64,000 bases of DNA from Varanus komodoensis. Lineage: Eukaryota > Chordata > Lepidosauria > Squamata > Varanidae. The position numbers and the translations under genes were made by a program. Position 1 is the first letter of the stretch; every line of letters starts with the position of its first letter. The stretch covers positions 123,749 through 187,748 of the forward strand of contig NW_025335523.1 in NCBI RefSeq assembly GCF_004798865.1, written 5' to 3'. Positions 27,201 through 42,200 of the stretch are shown here, piece by piece. Under the pieces are notes generated by a model. That model was not told where the DNA came from and did not search any database. It was given only the letters and a program-made list of their open reading frames with translations.

Positions 27201-30200
27201 TTTATGGTTGTTTTGAAAAGTTACTGCTTAATAACTTTTTTGTATTAAAATGTAAGTTCTTTTTAACAAGGTTAATTCTGACTTGGAATCTAATAATGCC
27301 CCTATAAATCTGCATGAAGGGCAAGTCCATATGCTAAGCTTATTGAGCTTAGTGGCAAATTAATATCCTTTAAAAGGAATGCTATGCTCCAGCATTAGTG
27401 CTAATGATATTGTGCTACTGCAAAGCAACACTTGCACAACGTAACTAGTACTTGCAAAGGCAATGTTTGCCACTGAATTTCAGCGGCAAGTCACTTTTCC
27501 CCACTGCCTTTGCAAGTGCTAGGCACCTTGCACTAGCATTGGTTTACACTAGAGTAAAGTTCTCATCACTAGTGCTAGGGCACAGATGGCAACTATTAGT
27601 TTTCATTCTTGTTGGCCATGGTCAGCAATGGTCTATAGCTCCAGAGCTGCAACTTCTACCCCATCATCGCAAAACATCAGAAATACAGCTATTCTAAGTT
27701 TACACATGGTGAAGAAAGCAAAACATTATATCCTTGATAAAATATTGCTGTCTTTCATACTGTAGAATTTGCCTTACTATCCTAAGGTAAGAAATTCAAT
27801 ATATTTTGATTATCCTAAGTCCAGCTCTAGCAATCCCACTACCACATAATGGGATGTACTTTTGCTTAGAGAAAAAAGACACTAAGGGAACAATCCTATG
27901 GTCTCTTGATGGTGGTGTCATTAAATGCTGCACGCTGCGTCACTATTGTCACAGTAGTTGTTGAGAAAAGCCTGCACTTTCTCTAGGGATAAAATATATG
28001 AAGGCAAGAAAGTAAGGTTACCCTCCTAGTACACATTCACACATTCATGGGAGCAAGTTCCATGGAACTCAGTGGGGCTTACTTGGAGCAGATGTGCACA
28101 GACTGCAGTGTAAGGAAGTGAACCTTGCAAGTTGCAGAATTATGATTACAAAAGGCGGGGGGGGAGGAACCTGAAACTGCCATAATAGTCAAAGATCCAC
28201 TTTCTGGCAAGTATGCCAAGGGTAAATCTCTGTACTTTTGGGGCTTATCTGAATCTGTGAAGTGCTTTTTGAAAAGCAGCTGATTATGTTATATATAGAT
28301 TAAGTTAACTGAAAATGAGCACATTTAACCTGCTTGGCCCTGTGCCCAAGAAGAATACCACCCAGAAGAAAATAAAACCAGAACTGCTCATGCAAATCCT
28401 TTCTTAATCCTTGCATAACATGGATTACACAGAATGTTTCTATATGCAACAGATTATTTTTAATTCAAGCTTCAACACAATTCTGTAGAAAGCTAAGATA
28501 TACCTTGATCTACATGAATGAACTGGAGCAAGGGGCAGTTTGGATATGTAGGAATATTCACCTGGGAACAAATCTGAACAACATTTAATGAGGTTCAGAA
28601 GTAGCCATCCAGAAAGGGAGACCAAAAAAAGAAAAAAAATGAATTCTGAAGCTTTGCATTATTGACTTTTTATACATGATTTATCTTTCATACTTTTCAT
28701 TTTCTTAATGAAGAACTGTGGCTGAGATATAGTAATTTGTTCCAAGTTGCTAAAAATGTCTGAATAGGAACTTTAGAACTCACACTGCTAGGCCAAAGTC
28801 TAGCACTTTATTTACTAAGTAATACTGACTTCTTTTAAGGTACTCTGTGCAGAACTCTCCCTGAACCTCTTCGTCAGAGAGGATCATGCAGAATCCTCAC
28901 AACTGAAACTTAATAGCTATAGGACAAGACTCAGCTAGAGATATTGAAGGAAATCCTGTTCCATAAATCTCCTGGTGTTTTGTTCCCCTAACTGATTTTT
29001 AAAAATTGAAGTAGTTAATGACTTTGTCCAGACATCACAGTTTAGTATAATGAGAATAAGTCACAGCAAGCCCTAAGATCACACATACTCTGCTCTGGAA
29101 CAACCTCATGGAAGAGTTTTGAAGCTTTTCATTCCATTTTAGATTAACCACAGCCTAGACAAAGTCTGCTTAGTCTTAACTCTGCATTGTTCAAATCCAA
29201 GCCACCTTTAAACCATAGCAGATGAAGCTAGTTTTCTTCACCTAATGGTAAGTTGTGGCTTACCACTGTTTGGGGTACAGTGGCACAGTAATTTGTGGTT
29301 AATCTAAAATGGGAACTTCTCCATGTAGCCGCATGGGAGGACAGCGGGAGAATCTGGGAAGAGGATCTTATTTTCCTAACACTAAACATTGATGCAACAT
29401 TGTGCAGTTTCATGGAGAAGGAAGAACTGAGTTGGGGAAATAATGCAAGGGAAGTATTGTTTTCTACTGCATCATCTTTCCTATCTAAATCACATCCCAG
29501 TATGTTTTCTTCTGTGTGACCAATAAGAGTTGAGGGAATGCTGGATAGGAAAAATGGTAAAGGGTAGGTAAATTAATGCAATATCCCACCCCCAACTTTC
29601 CCAAACCAACTTTTCCCTGCATACAGAGAGAGAGAGAGAGAGATACCTCATGGGAGAGCTTATTCATGGATACCCCGTATTACCCTGGTTGATCCTGAGA
29701 GCTTGTTATGCAATTACACAAATAGATTTGATATTCCCCAACTACTAAGGGCAAGAAATACTTGATTAGCCATACTCTGAAATTCAGCACAGTTGAAGAA
29801 CCACAGCAAGTATGTACACAACAGTTAACAATATAATGACAGAAAAAAGGAGGGGAAAACTAAGAACCTTTCCTGGTTCAGAAAACCTCATGGACAACTT
29901 TGCCTTCTGTGTTATGAAATAAACTTGAGTAGCAGGGATTTTGAATAGCTCAGGTGTAGAGAAAAGAGAGCTTCTGCTGTACAGAAGACATTCTCTCTTT
30001 CAGGGTATGAGAGCTGGTAGTTAGAAAATTACCTCAAAACTACTGCTCATGTCAAAGATCTTTATGTCTCCTATGTTAATAACTGCTTCTTCTAGAATTC
30101 ACTGTACACAAATGAACCTACCTTGAATGTAGTGTAGCTCAGATGCACTGGTGATGCTCAGCAAATCTCCTCCTTGCCTCTGGCATGAGATATATGCTTC

Positions 30201-33200
30201 TTTCCAAGAAAGGGGACCCTGTGTATTTACCTGGTAGCAGCTTCCAGAATCTGCATCATGCTCCCATGTATTTTGACAACCATCCTCTGGTGAAAGCAAA
30301 AGAATAATTAAAACCTAAGTCCCATGCAGGCAGCACTGAGTGCCACAAGCACTCAGTAGATTTGTGTTTTGCCCTCAATAAAATGGCATTGACTTGAGAA
30401 TGATACAGACATATAGTGTATGGACAGTAGTCCAAAGCAGTGCAGCAAACAAGAAGTCCATGTGCATCTGGACATGGACTCCCTACCCAGCATCCTCCTG
30501 TTCCATGCACATGTAAAACAAGTGGAGACTAAGAAAGGGGTACACAGTCATTTCTTGTGATGTCTGCTTGCATGTTCCAATGGTCAGGGTAACAAGTGGG
30601 CTTTCTGTCCCCAAATCCCACTAGTGAAAACCCAGGTGAAAATACATAGAATACAAGTGAATCACGTCCTACATCACAGCATTGATTCCTCATATGTTCT
30701 GCACCAACACTGGAACATTTTATTTATTTTAAGCATTTACAATCCTTATTATTTGGTTGGCTCCATAATTAAACAATTAAAATCCTCTTTCTAATTTATA
30801 ACATAGAACACAAAAACAGAAGTACAGATATACAACACAAGAGCTTAATACAATTTCTGCCCATGAAGTGTAAAAATAAACAAGACACACTGAAGTAAAA
30901 TAAATTTTTCAAGATGTTGTTTTATACAGGAATGCTACTTGCCTGGTTTTAAGCAGAAACCCCATTTTCTACCAGTATCAAAATTGGACGTTGTGGAACA
31001 CCACAGACCATCCTCGAACATTCCATTGCGTATGCAGTCATGATGCCATGTCTTATTCATCAGGAAAGGGAACTCACACGGCTTTCCATTAGAATTCCCA
31101 TCCCTTGTATAAATTACTACAGAGAAAAGGCCAGAGAAGTATTTAGCATGTAGAATATATATCAATCAACCAATACAGGTCATTTGGAAGTAAGAAATTA
31201 ACAGCAACTTCAAGCCTTCAACGATGGGGTTTGTATAACTGTAGAACAACATGACATGGTGGGAAAGACCTCACCTTTTGTCCTTCTGTGTTATGCAGAC
31301 ATAGCTGGATTGCAAGAGATTGATCAATGGATCAATTGGACAGAATGGTTTTTGTGTTGTTTCCTCTGTATTCTGTGAGAAGCACAAATGTATATTCCAA
31401 AACCAAGGGACTAAGAATAGGGTTTTACGATAAATGGCATAGTGCTGAATCTATTACTAGGTGGGGTTCAAAATGCCCCCAGTGGGGTTCAACATAGGTT
31501 TTTCTGAGATGGAGTTTGTTGGAATGCTGATTATTACAATCCCAATGATTTACTGGATTTCTGTATTTCGTGGGCTGAATAGTTTTGTTTTTATCATTCT
31601 TGCTGGTTTATATCATAGAAATGTTATTGTCTCTGGTGGATACCTTGAAAGCTGCCTTGTGAGTTCATTTATCCTTAAAGGTGGCTTCTAAACATTTTAA
31701 CTGAATTAATGTATTAAGAAGTAAGATTTGATCAAGCTAAAGATTACACCATACAGAATTCTTGAATGGTCCTCAAACTGGAATAAGCCGTGCTGAGTTG
31801 TCATAAAATTCCACATATATTTTCTGCAAAAATCCATTCAAGGAGAGCCTTTCTATACTTCACAAAACAAGTAAAACTGGCATGCCAGACAGTTTTGCAT
31901 TCCTATGAAACTGGATTAGAACAAGTTGTTTATGGACTTGAAAAAGAGACTAACAATTTTCTTCAGCTTGACTGATCTCCCTTATCAATGCCAGTCGCTT
32001 TGAGTCCACCCAATCATGTTCCTGGCAAAACATATTTTCAGGTTTTAACTGGTATGATCTAACAGAGCTGCCAATGAATATAATGCTTCTGCAAAGGCAT
32101 AATTACTCATAGTAGCAGCAGAAATTACTGGACCTGAAACTGATATGCCTTAGTCCTCATCTGGTATTGCAGTGCTCGACCTCTGCTATGATATGTCCCT
32201 TCAGGTATCTAGGTGGGAAGCATTATGGAGAAATTGCCACAAGCCTGGAAGCAGGCCTTCCTGAGAGGACGCATCCAAGCTAGAGTGAGTTAGGCAACCT
32301 ATTCGGGCGCATTTAGCAATTTGAAAAGCTATTCTGGGCACCACCACAAAATGGGCACACTGGAGGAAACTATCAGCTCGCCATGATCTTCATTTCCTAG
32401 GAATGTCTCAGGGCCCCACATGCAGCCCCATGGAATTTATAGGAAACAAACATGGAAATAGCTAGAAGTTCTCTTTGCTTCGAAGCAATCCCAACTGCCA
32501 ATAAGGAATTTTAATATAAATGATAAACTATAAGAAGAAGAACAGCAAAGGAGAAGTTGGAACCAAAACAGAAGTCTCTGGGAACACTGGTGGAACACTA
32601 AGCTATGGAAATCTTGGTAAACAAATTCTTCTTGCTTTCAAGGAAAAGGAAACTGATTTTAGGTTTGAAAACATTAATCACTCTCAAAGCACATTATCTT
32701 AATATTTTTAAGGGCAGTAATTCCAGGACTACACTGTTTATCTGATCTTCCTCCCTACAGCAGTTGTTTAGCTTTCAACACAGTTGTAATGCTAAATAAT
32801 GTATTCTTTTGAAACAAGTGCTACCATATTGTTGATTGCATTACAGGTTTTGTAGTGGAAACATCAAGACATAACTGGGAAAAGAGTTCTAATGCAAGGA
32901 GGCTGTTTGTATGCCATTCACACATGGATATCATGTATTCAAAAACTGTATGCTGAAATACTTTTAGTAGGCTAACTCATAGATCACAAAAATTTTCAGG
33001 CTTTTGAGCCTCCACCATCAATCAGGTGGTACTATGTTATAAAAAGAAGTTACAAGATGTTATAAAAATCGGATTAGTAGGGGGTGTGGGATATAAAAGG
33101 CTCTCTGAATGTTGTCAGGATACCTATACAGCCAGAGTCATAAAATTATGTGAAGAGGGAGGGTTTGCAATCATTCAAATTCAGCTCTGCCAAGTGATGT

Positions 33201-36200
33201 GATAGCCTCAGGTTTCAGAGTGCCTGTGTCAACTCAGTGAAAGAATCCTCTGACGGTTGCTGATCAAACCAATTGTTGATTTGAAAATATAAAATCCAGC
33301 TGCTTGCCAAAAATCTTTACATCCTGGATGAACCAGGCAAGTTCTTCGGTTGGTGAAAATATATTTTTATATGTATTTTTTATTTGGCTTATATGTTCCT
33401 TCTCTGCAACAACAACAACAAATTTAAAAAGCAAAGCATTAAAATGTAATTCAGGCAACATATCCATTTAAAACTGAAACTGAAAAGCTGTCTTGCTGGT
33501 ACAGATGGGAACTGATCACAAAGCATTTAAGTTTAAAGAGGGATGTCAGTCTAGCTGGTGAAAAGTTTCTCAAGAACATCAACTTCTCCAGTTGTTTCAG
33601 TCCAGTTCAACAGGAATACAAAATTAACAGTTTCATCTGCTTCAGTCAATTTGACTGTTTTTTTCCTTTGTCAAGCAAAGCAAGTCTGCATATCCTTCCA
33701 TTGAGCTTTGCAGAAATTGTATGTGTAAGTGAATAGTAACTCAACATTATTATCCTAGTTCATACTTAAAAGAAACAACAACTTTACTTACTGTAGGTGT
33801 GTAATTAAAATAGGTCTATATGATAAACCTGACAGTCCCATCAGATTCCCACAGTGGGGCTCAAACAATTTTGCCTACATACAAATACTCTGGGGTAGTA
33901 CAGGGAATGCGTCCTATTGCATGGCACAAGTCCATGAACACGTCTTTTGGGATTCTATTACAGTTGTTAATTTATAAATTAAGAATTTCTACATTAAATT
34001 AAGACACTGTACTGAGTTTTTAAAAGCACATTCCTGTTCATGGGCTTATTAGCTAACAGACACAATACAACCCTTCCCCCCCCCCGCAAAAAAAGAAAAG
34101 AATAGGAAAACAACAGCCAGAAAAGCACATTTTTGTATTAAGTTATAGTTACAGAAGAACAGAAAACTAAATATGCTTTGCAACATGGACTTCATCAACC
34201 AAGTTGCACAGCAGCAACAAGAGAGAAAGACACAGGCAGCCTTGATTTATTTGTTCAGACATGCTCAATGTTTTTCCCCAGTGAGAACCACAAATTCATA
34301 AAGAGTATGTCTTGTAAGATGTAGTATAACTACAGGCACTTTATGTGAGGCCGGTCATAGAGAATGCCTAGGTAAAATGGAATTGGCAAGACTCCATAAC
34401 ACCTGCATACTTCAAGGGTGCTAAATGCAGAAGTCTGGGGAAGGGGTCAGAAACTTTAATCATTATAGTATTCTCATTTCCAGTTGTTCTAGCTTTACAT
34501 GGCAAGATTTACCTGGTTCCTTTCTTCTAGGACATGTATTGCTAGAAATAAAGCATGGCCTATAACAACAAAAGGATATATATTATGGTAGTAATTTAAA
34601 AATGGGACATGCTTGTTTATTTCTTCCATGCAGCATCTGTCATTCCCGAGGACCTATCCTCCTGTTTTGCAATCTACATCTTACAATACTGAAGTAACTT
34701 TCTTGAGTTCAGTGGGCTTATTCTAAGGTAAGTGAGTACAGGACTATAGCAGTAATTAACTTCTAATTAAAAGAACTACCACTGAGTCCTATTACCAGGA
34801 GCAATTCTTTAAAATGTGGAGCAGAGCACGGAGAGTTGTAGTCGGATCTGGGACACTTAACTTGAAATTCTAGATCAGCCACACATGACCTTGTGCAAGC
34901 CACATTTCCTCAGATTACAAGCTCCTCATCGGTAAACCTAATACAAGCTAACATGTGAAATGGAAATTCAACTTGTCAAAAAAGATGAGTTCAATCGAGT
35001 GAATCAACTATTCTTAAACACTGATGTTTTGAAGTTGTAACAATGCAAATTAACAGATTTAATGCATGTGCTTTGAAAAACTAACATTGGGTTGGATCCA
35101 AATTAGGTTATGCATGCTTTAGTACCATATAACAAATCAACAGGATTTGTCTTGGTCATGATAAAGTCATCATTTACTCTGGATCTGACTTATTCACTGG
35201 ATTAACAAATCCTTTATTACATTTTTAGTCAGTCCTACCCGAAGATGTCCAGGGTGCTAAAGCAATCCAGTGGCTCATTATCTGGGAACCTAACCCATTT
35301 CATGCCTGAATGGCTGAACCTAGCTTATCCTAGTCCAACACCCCACACAGAACCCCTTGATTACTAGTTCCAGTTGGGTGATGCCTACAATTATACAAAG
35401 CACGCAGGGCTGCACCCAACTACTGCAGAATTAGACAGTGAGTTGCAGGACCACCTTTCCTGTGAATTAAGATGGCAAAGCAGCAAATTGTCCGCTCATC
35501 TCCCCACCAGTCCTGTCAGCAGAATCTGCCGCTACTGTGTTGCTCCCACCACAGTACAAGAAATCTCCAGGGACACCCTTGCCACAGTTACTGGCTCTGA
35601 GGAATAAGCCTTCAAGTCAGGCGTTTGGACGTGGCCGCCTTTCTGAAGAGCCATGCCAGGCACCTTTCTAGCCAATGTGGATCTTGGCCACTGTTCAGAG
35701 TATGCAGTAACAGAGGCAACTTGGGAGGTAGACAGCTGGGTGTGCAAGGGGATGGGGCAGGGAGCTTCACTAGGCAGCCTGGCAGACGGGAGGCAGGGAG
35801 CCTGACGCAGAAGGAAAAGAGGAGAGAGATGAAGAGGACTGAGAGTTTGCCCAGAACTTGTGAGCAGGTTTTGCTAGCAAATGGAGCCGGAATGAAATTA
35901 AGATGGTATGGTTCAAGAGGACTGATTCCTTTAACTAGTGGTGACATCACCTGAGCTGAGTTCTGCTCAGGACACTCGCAACTCTCTCCATGGAAAGGAA
36001 TGGAAAGCAGATTCTCCATCCCCTTGCAGACCTCCGTACCATTTCTCTAACTATTCCAGAAGGTCCACCAATCCTCCAGAGCAGATTTTCAAGGGGGACG
36101 GAGGACTTCAGCTGGAGGGGACGTTGGCTAATATTGCCTCCTCTCCATCCCACTAGCAGAGATATTCTGCCAGATCAGAAGCCATCTCTGGAAGGAAGGA

Positions 36201-39200
36201 GGAGCCTTTTCATCCACAGGAGGCAAGCTTTAGATTCAACTGAAAAGCATTCCTGAAGTATTTTGCCTCAGTCGCGCAACAGATGGTTAGCTGACAGTAT
36301 ATGACCAGTGTGCCAAGTATTTCTCACGTTTTATGAAATTGCACTTGTATCTCAACGTATTTTGTTAATTCCTTATACAGCCTGTGGTGTGACACAGAAT
36401 GGCACCTAGGTACTTGGGAATGCTCCTTGATTGTAGTTTGGAGGTACTCATTAATCCATCTTTGTCACTTGAAGCTCAGGAGACATTGGTGGCCTGGAAT
36501 GCTTTCTACCAGCTCTGGCTGGCAGCCCATCTGTGCCTCTACCTGGACAGGGATAGCCTGACTTCTGTAATCTATGCTCTGGTAATCTCTAAATTAGTTT
36601 ACTACAACACACTCTACATGGGGCTGTCCTTGAAGATGTTTCAGAAGCTGCAGCCGGTGCAGAATGTGGCAACCAGCTTAATAACCGGGACTTGGAGGCC
36701 CAAACACAGAAGACCAGTTCTGGCCCGCTTGCATTGGCTACCTGTATGAGGCCAGTACCAATGCAAGGTGCTAGTCCTAACTTATAATGCCTTACACAGC
36801 TTGGGACACAACCCCTGCTGGAGCACCTCTCCCAGCCCCAACTGCCCAGACACTACACTCCTCTGGGTTCTAATCCCTCAAGAGGCTCAGAGGGTGGCAA
36901 CTGGGGAGGGGAGCCTTTTTGGTGGTGGCCCCCATCTTTGGAACAACCTCCCTGCCATGGCCAGCCTGGTGCCAAATTTGCCAACAGAGTCATTTTCTCC
37001 TGGCATCAGAAAGATTGTAAAGATGGCACCAGACAAGCTGCTCCCGGAAGGACGTTCCATAGATGGGGTGCAACTTAGAAGGCCCCTCTTCCATTTGCCA
37101 TCCTCCTTATCTTGTTGGAGGATGGCTTCCTCAGAAGGGCCTCCTTGCCTTATTTTAGGGGCCAGGTAGGTACATATGGGAGCAGGCAGTCCTTCAGATA
37201 TTCTGGTCCAAAGCTGTTTAGGGGCTTGGGTGTTAGAACAAGCACCTTATATTGGGTCAGAGCCAGTGCAAGTGATGCATTATCAGGGTAATATGGGCAC
37301 ATGGCCCTTATCCAGTCCATTATCAAGCACAGGCAGTGATTCAGGATGGAAATGCTTCACTTGGGTTAGATGAAAATGAGAAACCTCACTGAAGAAACCT
37401 CAGCCCCTACCTCCAAATTACCGAATAACATTTTATTGTTTATATACTTTGTTGTAAACCACCAAGAGAACTTCAGCTACGGGCGGTACAGACATGAAAT
37501 TAATAATAGGGAACACTTGTGTAAGATTGCCACAGTTAGCAGAAGCAGCACCTGCAGAGAGAGGGGCTGCATTCTTTTATCCAGGTCTAGGTGATGAGAG
37601 CCCTGCCTGCCAGGAGCACTTGAAGCACTTGGCCTAGATGTCTTTTAAAGGTGGATGAGTAGCATACATGGCAAGAGAAGAACTACAACTTGCTGCAAAA
37701 TTATTGATCTTTTTAAGAACAGGGAGGGGACAGAACATGTAAGAACTGTACAGCAGGGTTTTCTGTGCACTGAAACACATTATTGCCTAGTCAGTTTCCC
37801 AGCCAATGAGAAAAAAATTACATGGGTTTTAACCGGTATCTAAACCTGCTAGTATGCTGGCTATTTCGTGCTAACCCTTTTATTCTAATAGTGTGGTCCT
37901 ATCCCTTTTTAGATAAGCAAACAAAACAAAACCCTACAACTCCCAGCATCCCCCAGATGCTGCGAGTAAAGTTGTCTAGGGAACGCTGAGAGTTGCTGAA
38001 CCTTTTCCTTTTTAAACATACGTTAGGACTATACTTTAAATTATAAAACTTAGAACAAGCTATTGTTTTGAGTCATGAGAATAATTCACACTGAACCTTC
38101 AGTTCATGGATTCCCCTTCCTTTCTACTCCTCTGTGCATCAGAATAACAGATGGAATGCTTTCATGGTGCACCTGAGTTAGTTTCAATTTCCCACTGTGT
38201 TCAAACTTAGGGAAATTGTTTCCTGTAAACCATGGTTTAATAAAGTAATAAGATCTCAAATCATGAAAACGGGTACAGTTAGACTATCCACAGTTTCCTG
38301 AGTTGGGCCAGTACTACAATTTATTCAAGGCCAACAGAGAAACTTTCAGTGTCTTCACATGTGAGGAAGAGTCAAGTATCTGAGCCTGAAGTCCATTGCA
38401 GTGTATGCTTTCATAATGTCCAGACCAGGCCACCAATTACCTACTAGTCAATTCAGCATCCTTAAAAGTCAATGACCAAAACCAAACCAAACCACAAAAC
38501 CTTGTAGGTCACTTTCAGACACCACACTAAGCCAGGTGCAAACAGTGTGATTCTGCAAGTTTTGTCTGACAGCCACTCACTCCGTAATGTTCACTGCTCT
38601 AGGAACAGCACCTACATTTACTAAATGAAACCCATGTTGAAATCCCATCTTTCTCCCAAAAAAACAAATGACACAAAGAAAATACATACCATGGTATGGA
38701 AGTTTACAAATAGAATCACTGGAATTGCTTCTTCTCCAGATATCGGAAGCGTCAATGCTTACAGACACAATTCCATTCTTTAAAGTCAATTTCTTCTCAG
38801 ATTCTGTAAGTATTGCGGCATCAACACATCGCCACCACAGTGTAAGAAGGTCCGAGTCACAATCCACAATTTTCAAGGTATTCTGGGATTTGGTATCTAG
38901 TCCAAGGCACTTTTGGGATCCCAAATTAAAAAGGCGATGTTCGGAGACCCAGGCCCATAAGGTCTCTTTTGTCTCTCGACAGTCTCCTGCGGTTATCTCC
39001 CGGTTTTTAACTTTGATGCACGTGTTGGTTTTTTCATGGCGGATGGCAAAAGCATTATTATCTGCATAAGAAAGGCATATGCTTTAATATTTTTCTTTTG
39101 TGAGATGCAGTCAGGCAATATTATAAGGGTGCCATGTTACAGAATGCCCGCTAAAAGAACACCTCCCTAAAAGACTGTAGCACTTTCTATTTATTTACAG

Positions 39201-42200
39201 TGTTTGTAAATGCCACCTCATAAAAACATTCTAAATTTGGCTTACAATAACAAACATTAAAATGTAACCACAATTCAGTAAAAAAACACTACAGCAAATT
39301 AGCAATATTAAATGTTCAAATGTTAACTATTAAATATTCAGAACTCTAAAACAAAGCCTGATATCAAAAGGAACATCAGATGAGCCTGACTGGAGAAAGC
39401 GTTCAATAACTGGGATGCCACCCCAAAAACACCCTTTCCACGGAGGCCACTTGATGCATATTACTTGAGGGACACATGGAGAAGGACCTCTAAAGAAAGA
39501 TGATTTTAGGACCTTTTAAGGTGCAGAAGGTGGGATCTTTAAAAGCCTTGTCTCAAATCATTAAGGATCTGAAAGTTGAAGGCTGCACTTTGAAGTGAGC
39601 TCCAGAACAGGCTGAGAGCGGGCACTCTGCATGACCTGGTGTACTATATTCAAGTTGTCCCATGCCATACAGCCTAGGCTGGACTAGCAAATTGCAGGAC
39701 TGTCCCCAGGGACAAGCCCACAGATAACGTGTTGCAGGAACCCAAAGTGAGATGATTTATCTGTTTCGGTTCTATCTCACCCAATAGTTGACGCTTTCAG
39801 GTGGGTTTATAACAGTTCCTAGCAGGACCATAATCCTCCACCCAAAAATCTCTGCACCCTATACAATTATTTTCCCCATAATACAAAATGTAAAAAACAG
39901 TTTAAAAAAATGAAACAGTTAACAACTAAAGCTGTATTTAGTATGGAGCAGACATGTGAAAAAAATACACTGATACCCTGATCAAATCATTAGATCATTG
40001 CAGATATTTTTCAGTGTCTTGGAAGAGAGGGTTCTCTCAACTCTGTGCCAAAAGGATGACAAAGTTGGCACCAGGTGGGTCCAAGTAGAGAGATGATTCC
40101 ACAGCAGTGGGGCTGCCACACCAAACGGCCCACTCCTTGTGCCCTCTGAGCCTTCCCTGGGGTTTGGATTTGAAGATAGGCCTCAGATATTAATTGTACT
40201 GTACTCGTCAATTGTGGATGGGAGATATACTCCATCAAATATTGCACATCCCAGCCATATAGGGTTTTATAGGTTAGAGCAAGCACCTGGAATCAGGTTT
40301 GGTTTAGGGGGAGTGAGACCTGTTTCTTTAGAGAGAGGTGGAATACCATTCACCAGGGCAGACAAATAACCCAAGAACAGTATTTCTGTCTTGCCTAGAT
40401 GGAGCCTTAATTTATTAGACACAATCCAATTCACCAGAATGTAAATCTCAACACACTGATTTTGAAACCAGTAAATTTTACTGCTACATAGCAATGTAAG
40501 GTAAACCTGCTACTAAAGTTTGATCAAGGATAAAATGATCAATGTAATCCATCAAAGAAATGGACAAAGCATAGGAAATCTATTTTTCCTGTGAAATAGC
40601 ATCCTTTCACTCTTTCTCAGAAATTTAGAATGATTAGGATTATTGTATTTGTACATATTTACATAATTTTCAGAACTTTTATATTTTCAAAAAGTCTTAC
40701 CCAAAATCCTCACTTCAATTTAAAATTAAATGGAAATTTTTAAAATTTAGCATAAACTGGCAAGTTACCCTGTTCTATAAATCTGTCTTTCTAGAGCTTA
40801 AATTAATTTACACATAAAAACACTGCATGTTTACAAAAGCATTTCAGAGTATAGGTTACAGACTCTAAGGTAACTCCCATTCATCATGAACATATATATC
40901 TCAGTCCCAAACACCCATTTGGAATTGAAGTTAATATGATGCCCAAATCTGTGACTGTTATTATTGTTATTTATAAAATTGGTATGCCGTCCAATTACTT
41001 GCATCCCTGGACAACTTACAGCATAAATAAACTGACGACCCACTCTGGCTGCAAGTTAATAAAATACAACAATAAAGTTCAATATTAAAACATATTAAAA
41101 TAACGTTTGAATAAAAAGGCCTTGGCCTGGCACCGAGAAACAAATAACGACAGCGCCAGGTGGACCTCTCTGGGGAGCACGTTCCGTAGGCGGGGCGCCA
41201 CCACAGAGAAGGCCCTGCTCCGGGTGCTCTGCCTCTTAACATCTGTTAGAATGTTACCAACTTGCACAGAGAAAACTGCTCACAGATGACAACTTGCTTC
41301 TTATCTAACACATTCTATGGAAATGGACTAGCCCCACTATTTGAACATTAGCTCTCTTCTGTGGTGTGAAAAAGGAGTGTTTCTGTGTTGTACTCTTTGG
41401 TATTTTTTAAAGATTCTAGTGATAAATTAATGATGTTTATTGTCCTGCTAAAGGAAACTAGGAGTTTTCTTAAAACCTTCAAAAATAGCAAGTTAACAGT
41501 GACTTAAAATTTTTATTCAGATGTTTATTTGGCCGGAATGGTAACATTTTTTTCCTGGAAAAAAGCATGTTTGTGCCTTTGCAGCCCACTCATGGCACAG
41601 TCCCTGGAGCCATGCCTCTAGCAATTTGCTGGAAGAAAACAATTATGCTGTGTTTAATGCGCTGAACTGAAACACCCTATTCAACTTCCATTTGAGTATC
41701 ATCCAATGCTAAAGCAGGTTGTTGAACATGCACATGAATAAATGGACTATCTCCCCCCACACACACACACACACACTGCCCACATAACTTTTCATAGATA
41801 ATTCTGAGGGGGGTGGGTATAAGAATGGTCAGCATTCACTCCAGCTTGCCAGAAAGCCATGAGTTTTGAAAGCATTTACTGGCCTAGGGCTCAGTCGTTT
41901 CATTAAAAATGCAACAAAAACGGGGGGTGTTATATTTGGTGGTTCTTCCACTATGTTTATTTTTTCTTTTTTTTACTTGAGCAGTGTAAATACAGCTTCT
42001 GTTTTGCGTTGGTTTAAACATGTCACAAAACAGAATGTCTTTTTGAGACAGAATGTGATCACAATCTTACCCTTGACATTGTGTGTGGTATAATGGCTTG
42101 CTCCATAAATATTGAAGAAAAATGGAAAAATTACAAAGTTTAAAAAGATCTGAAGATTTACAATGAAGAAACTAATTGGCAGTACATGTTTTAAAAGACA

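Noticed and set aside
30937-30942. GT donor four bases after the GC donor of exon 3
   Set aside because: Its use would shift the frame on joining exon 4 and destroy CTLD1.
35374-36256. Cluster of open frames on both strands (up to 135 residues)
   Set aside because: Overlapping frames on both strands in a GC-richer patch of LY75 intron 2, with no domain features; most likely chance or an unrecognised repeat.
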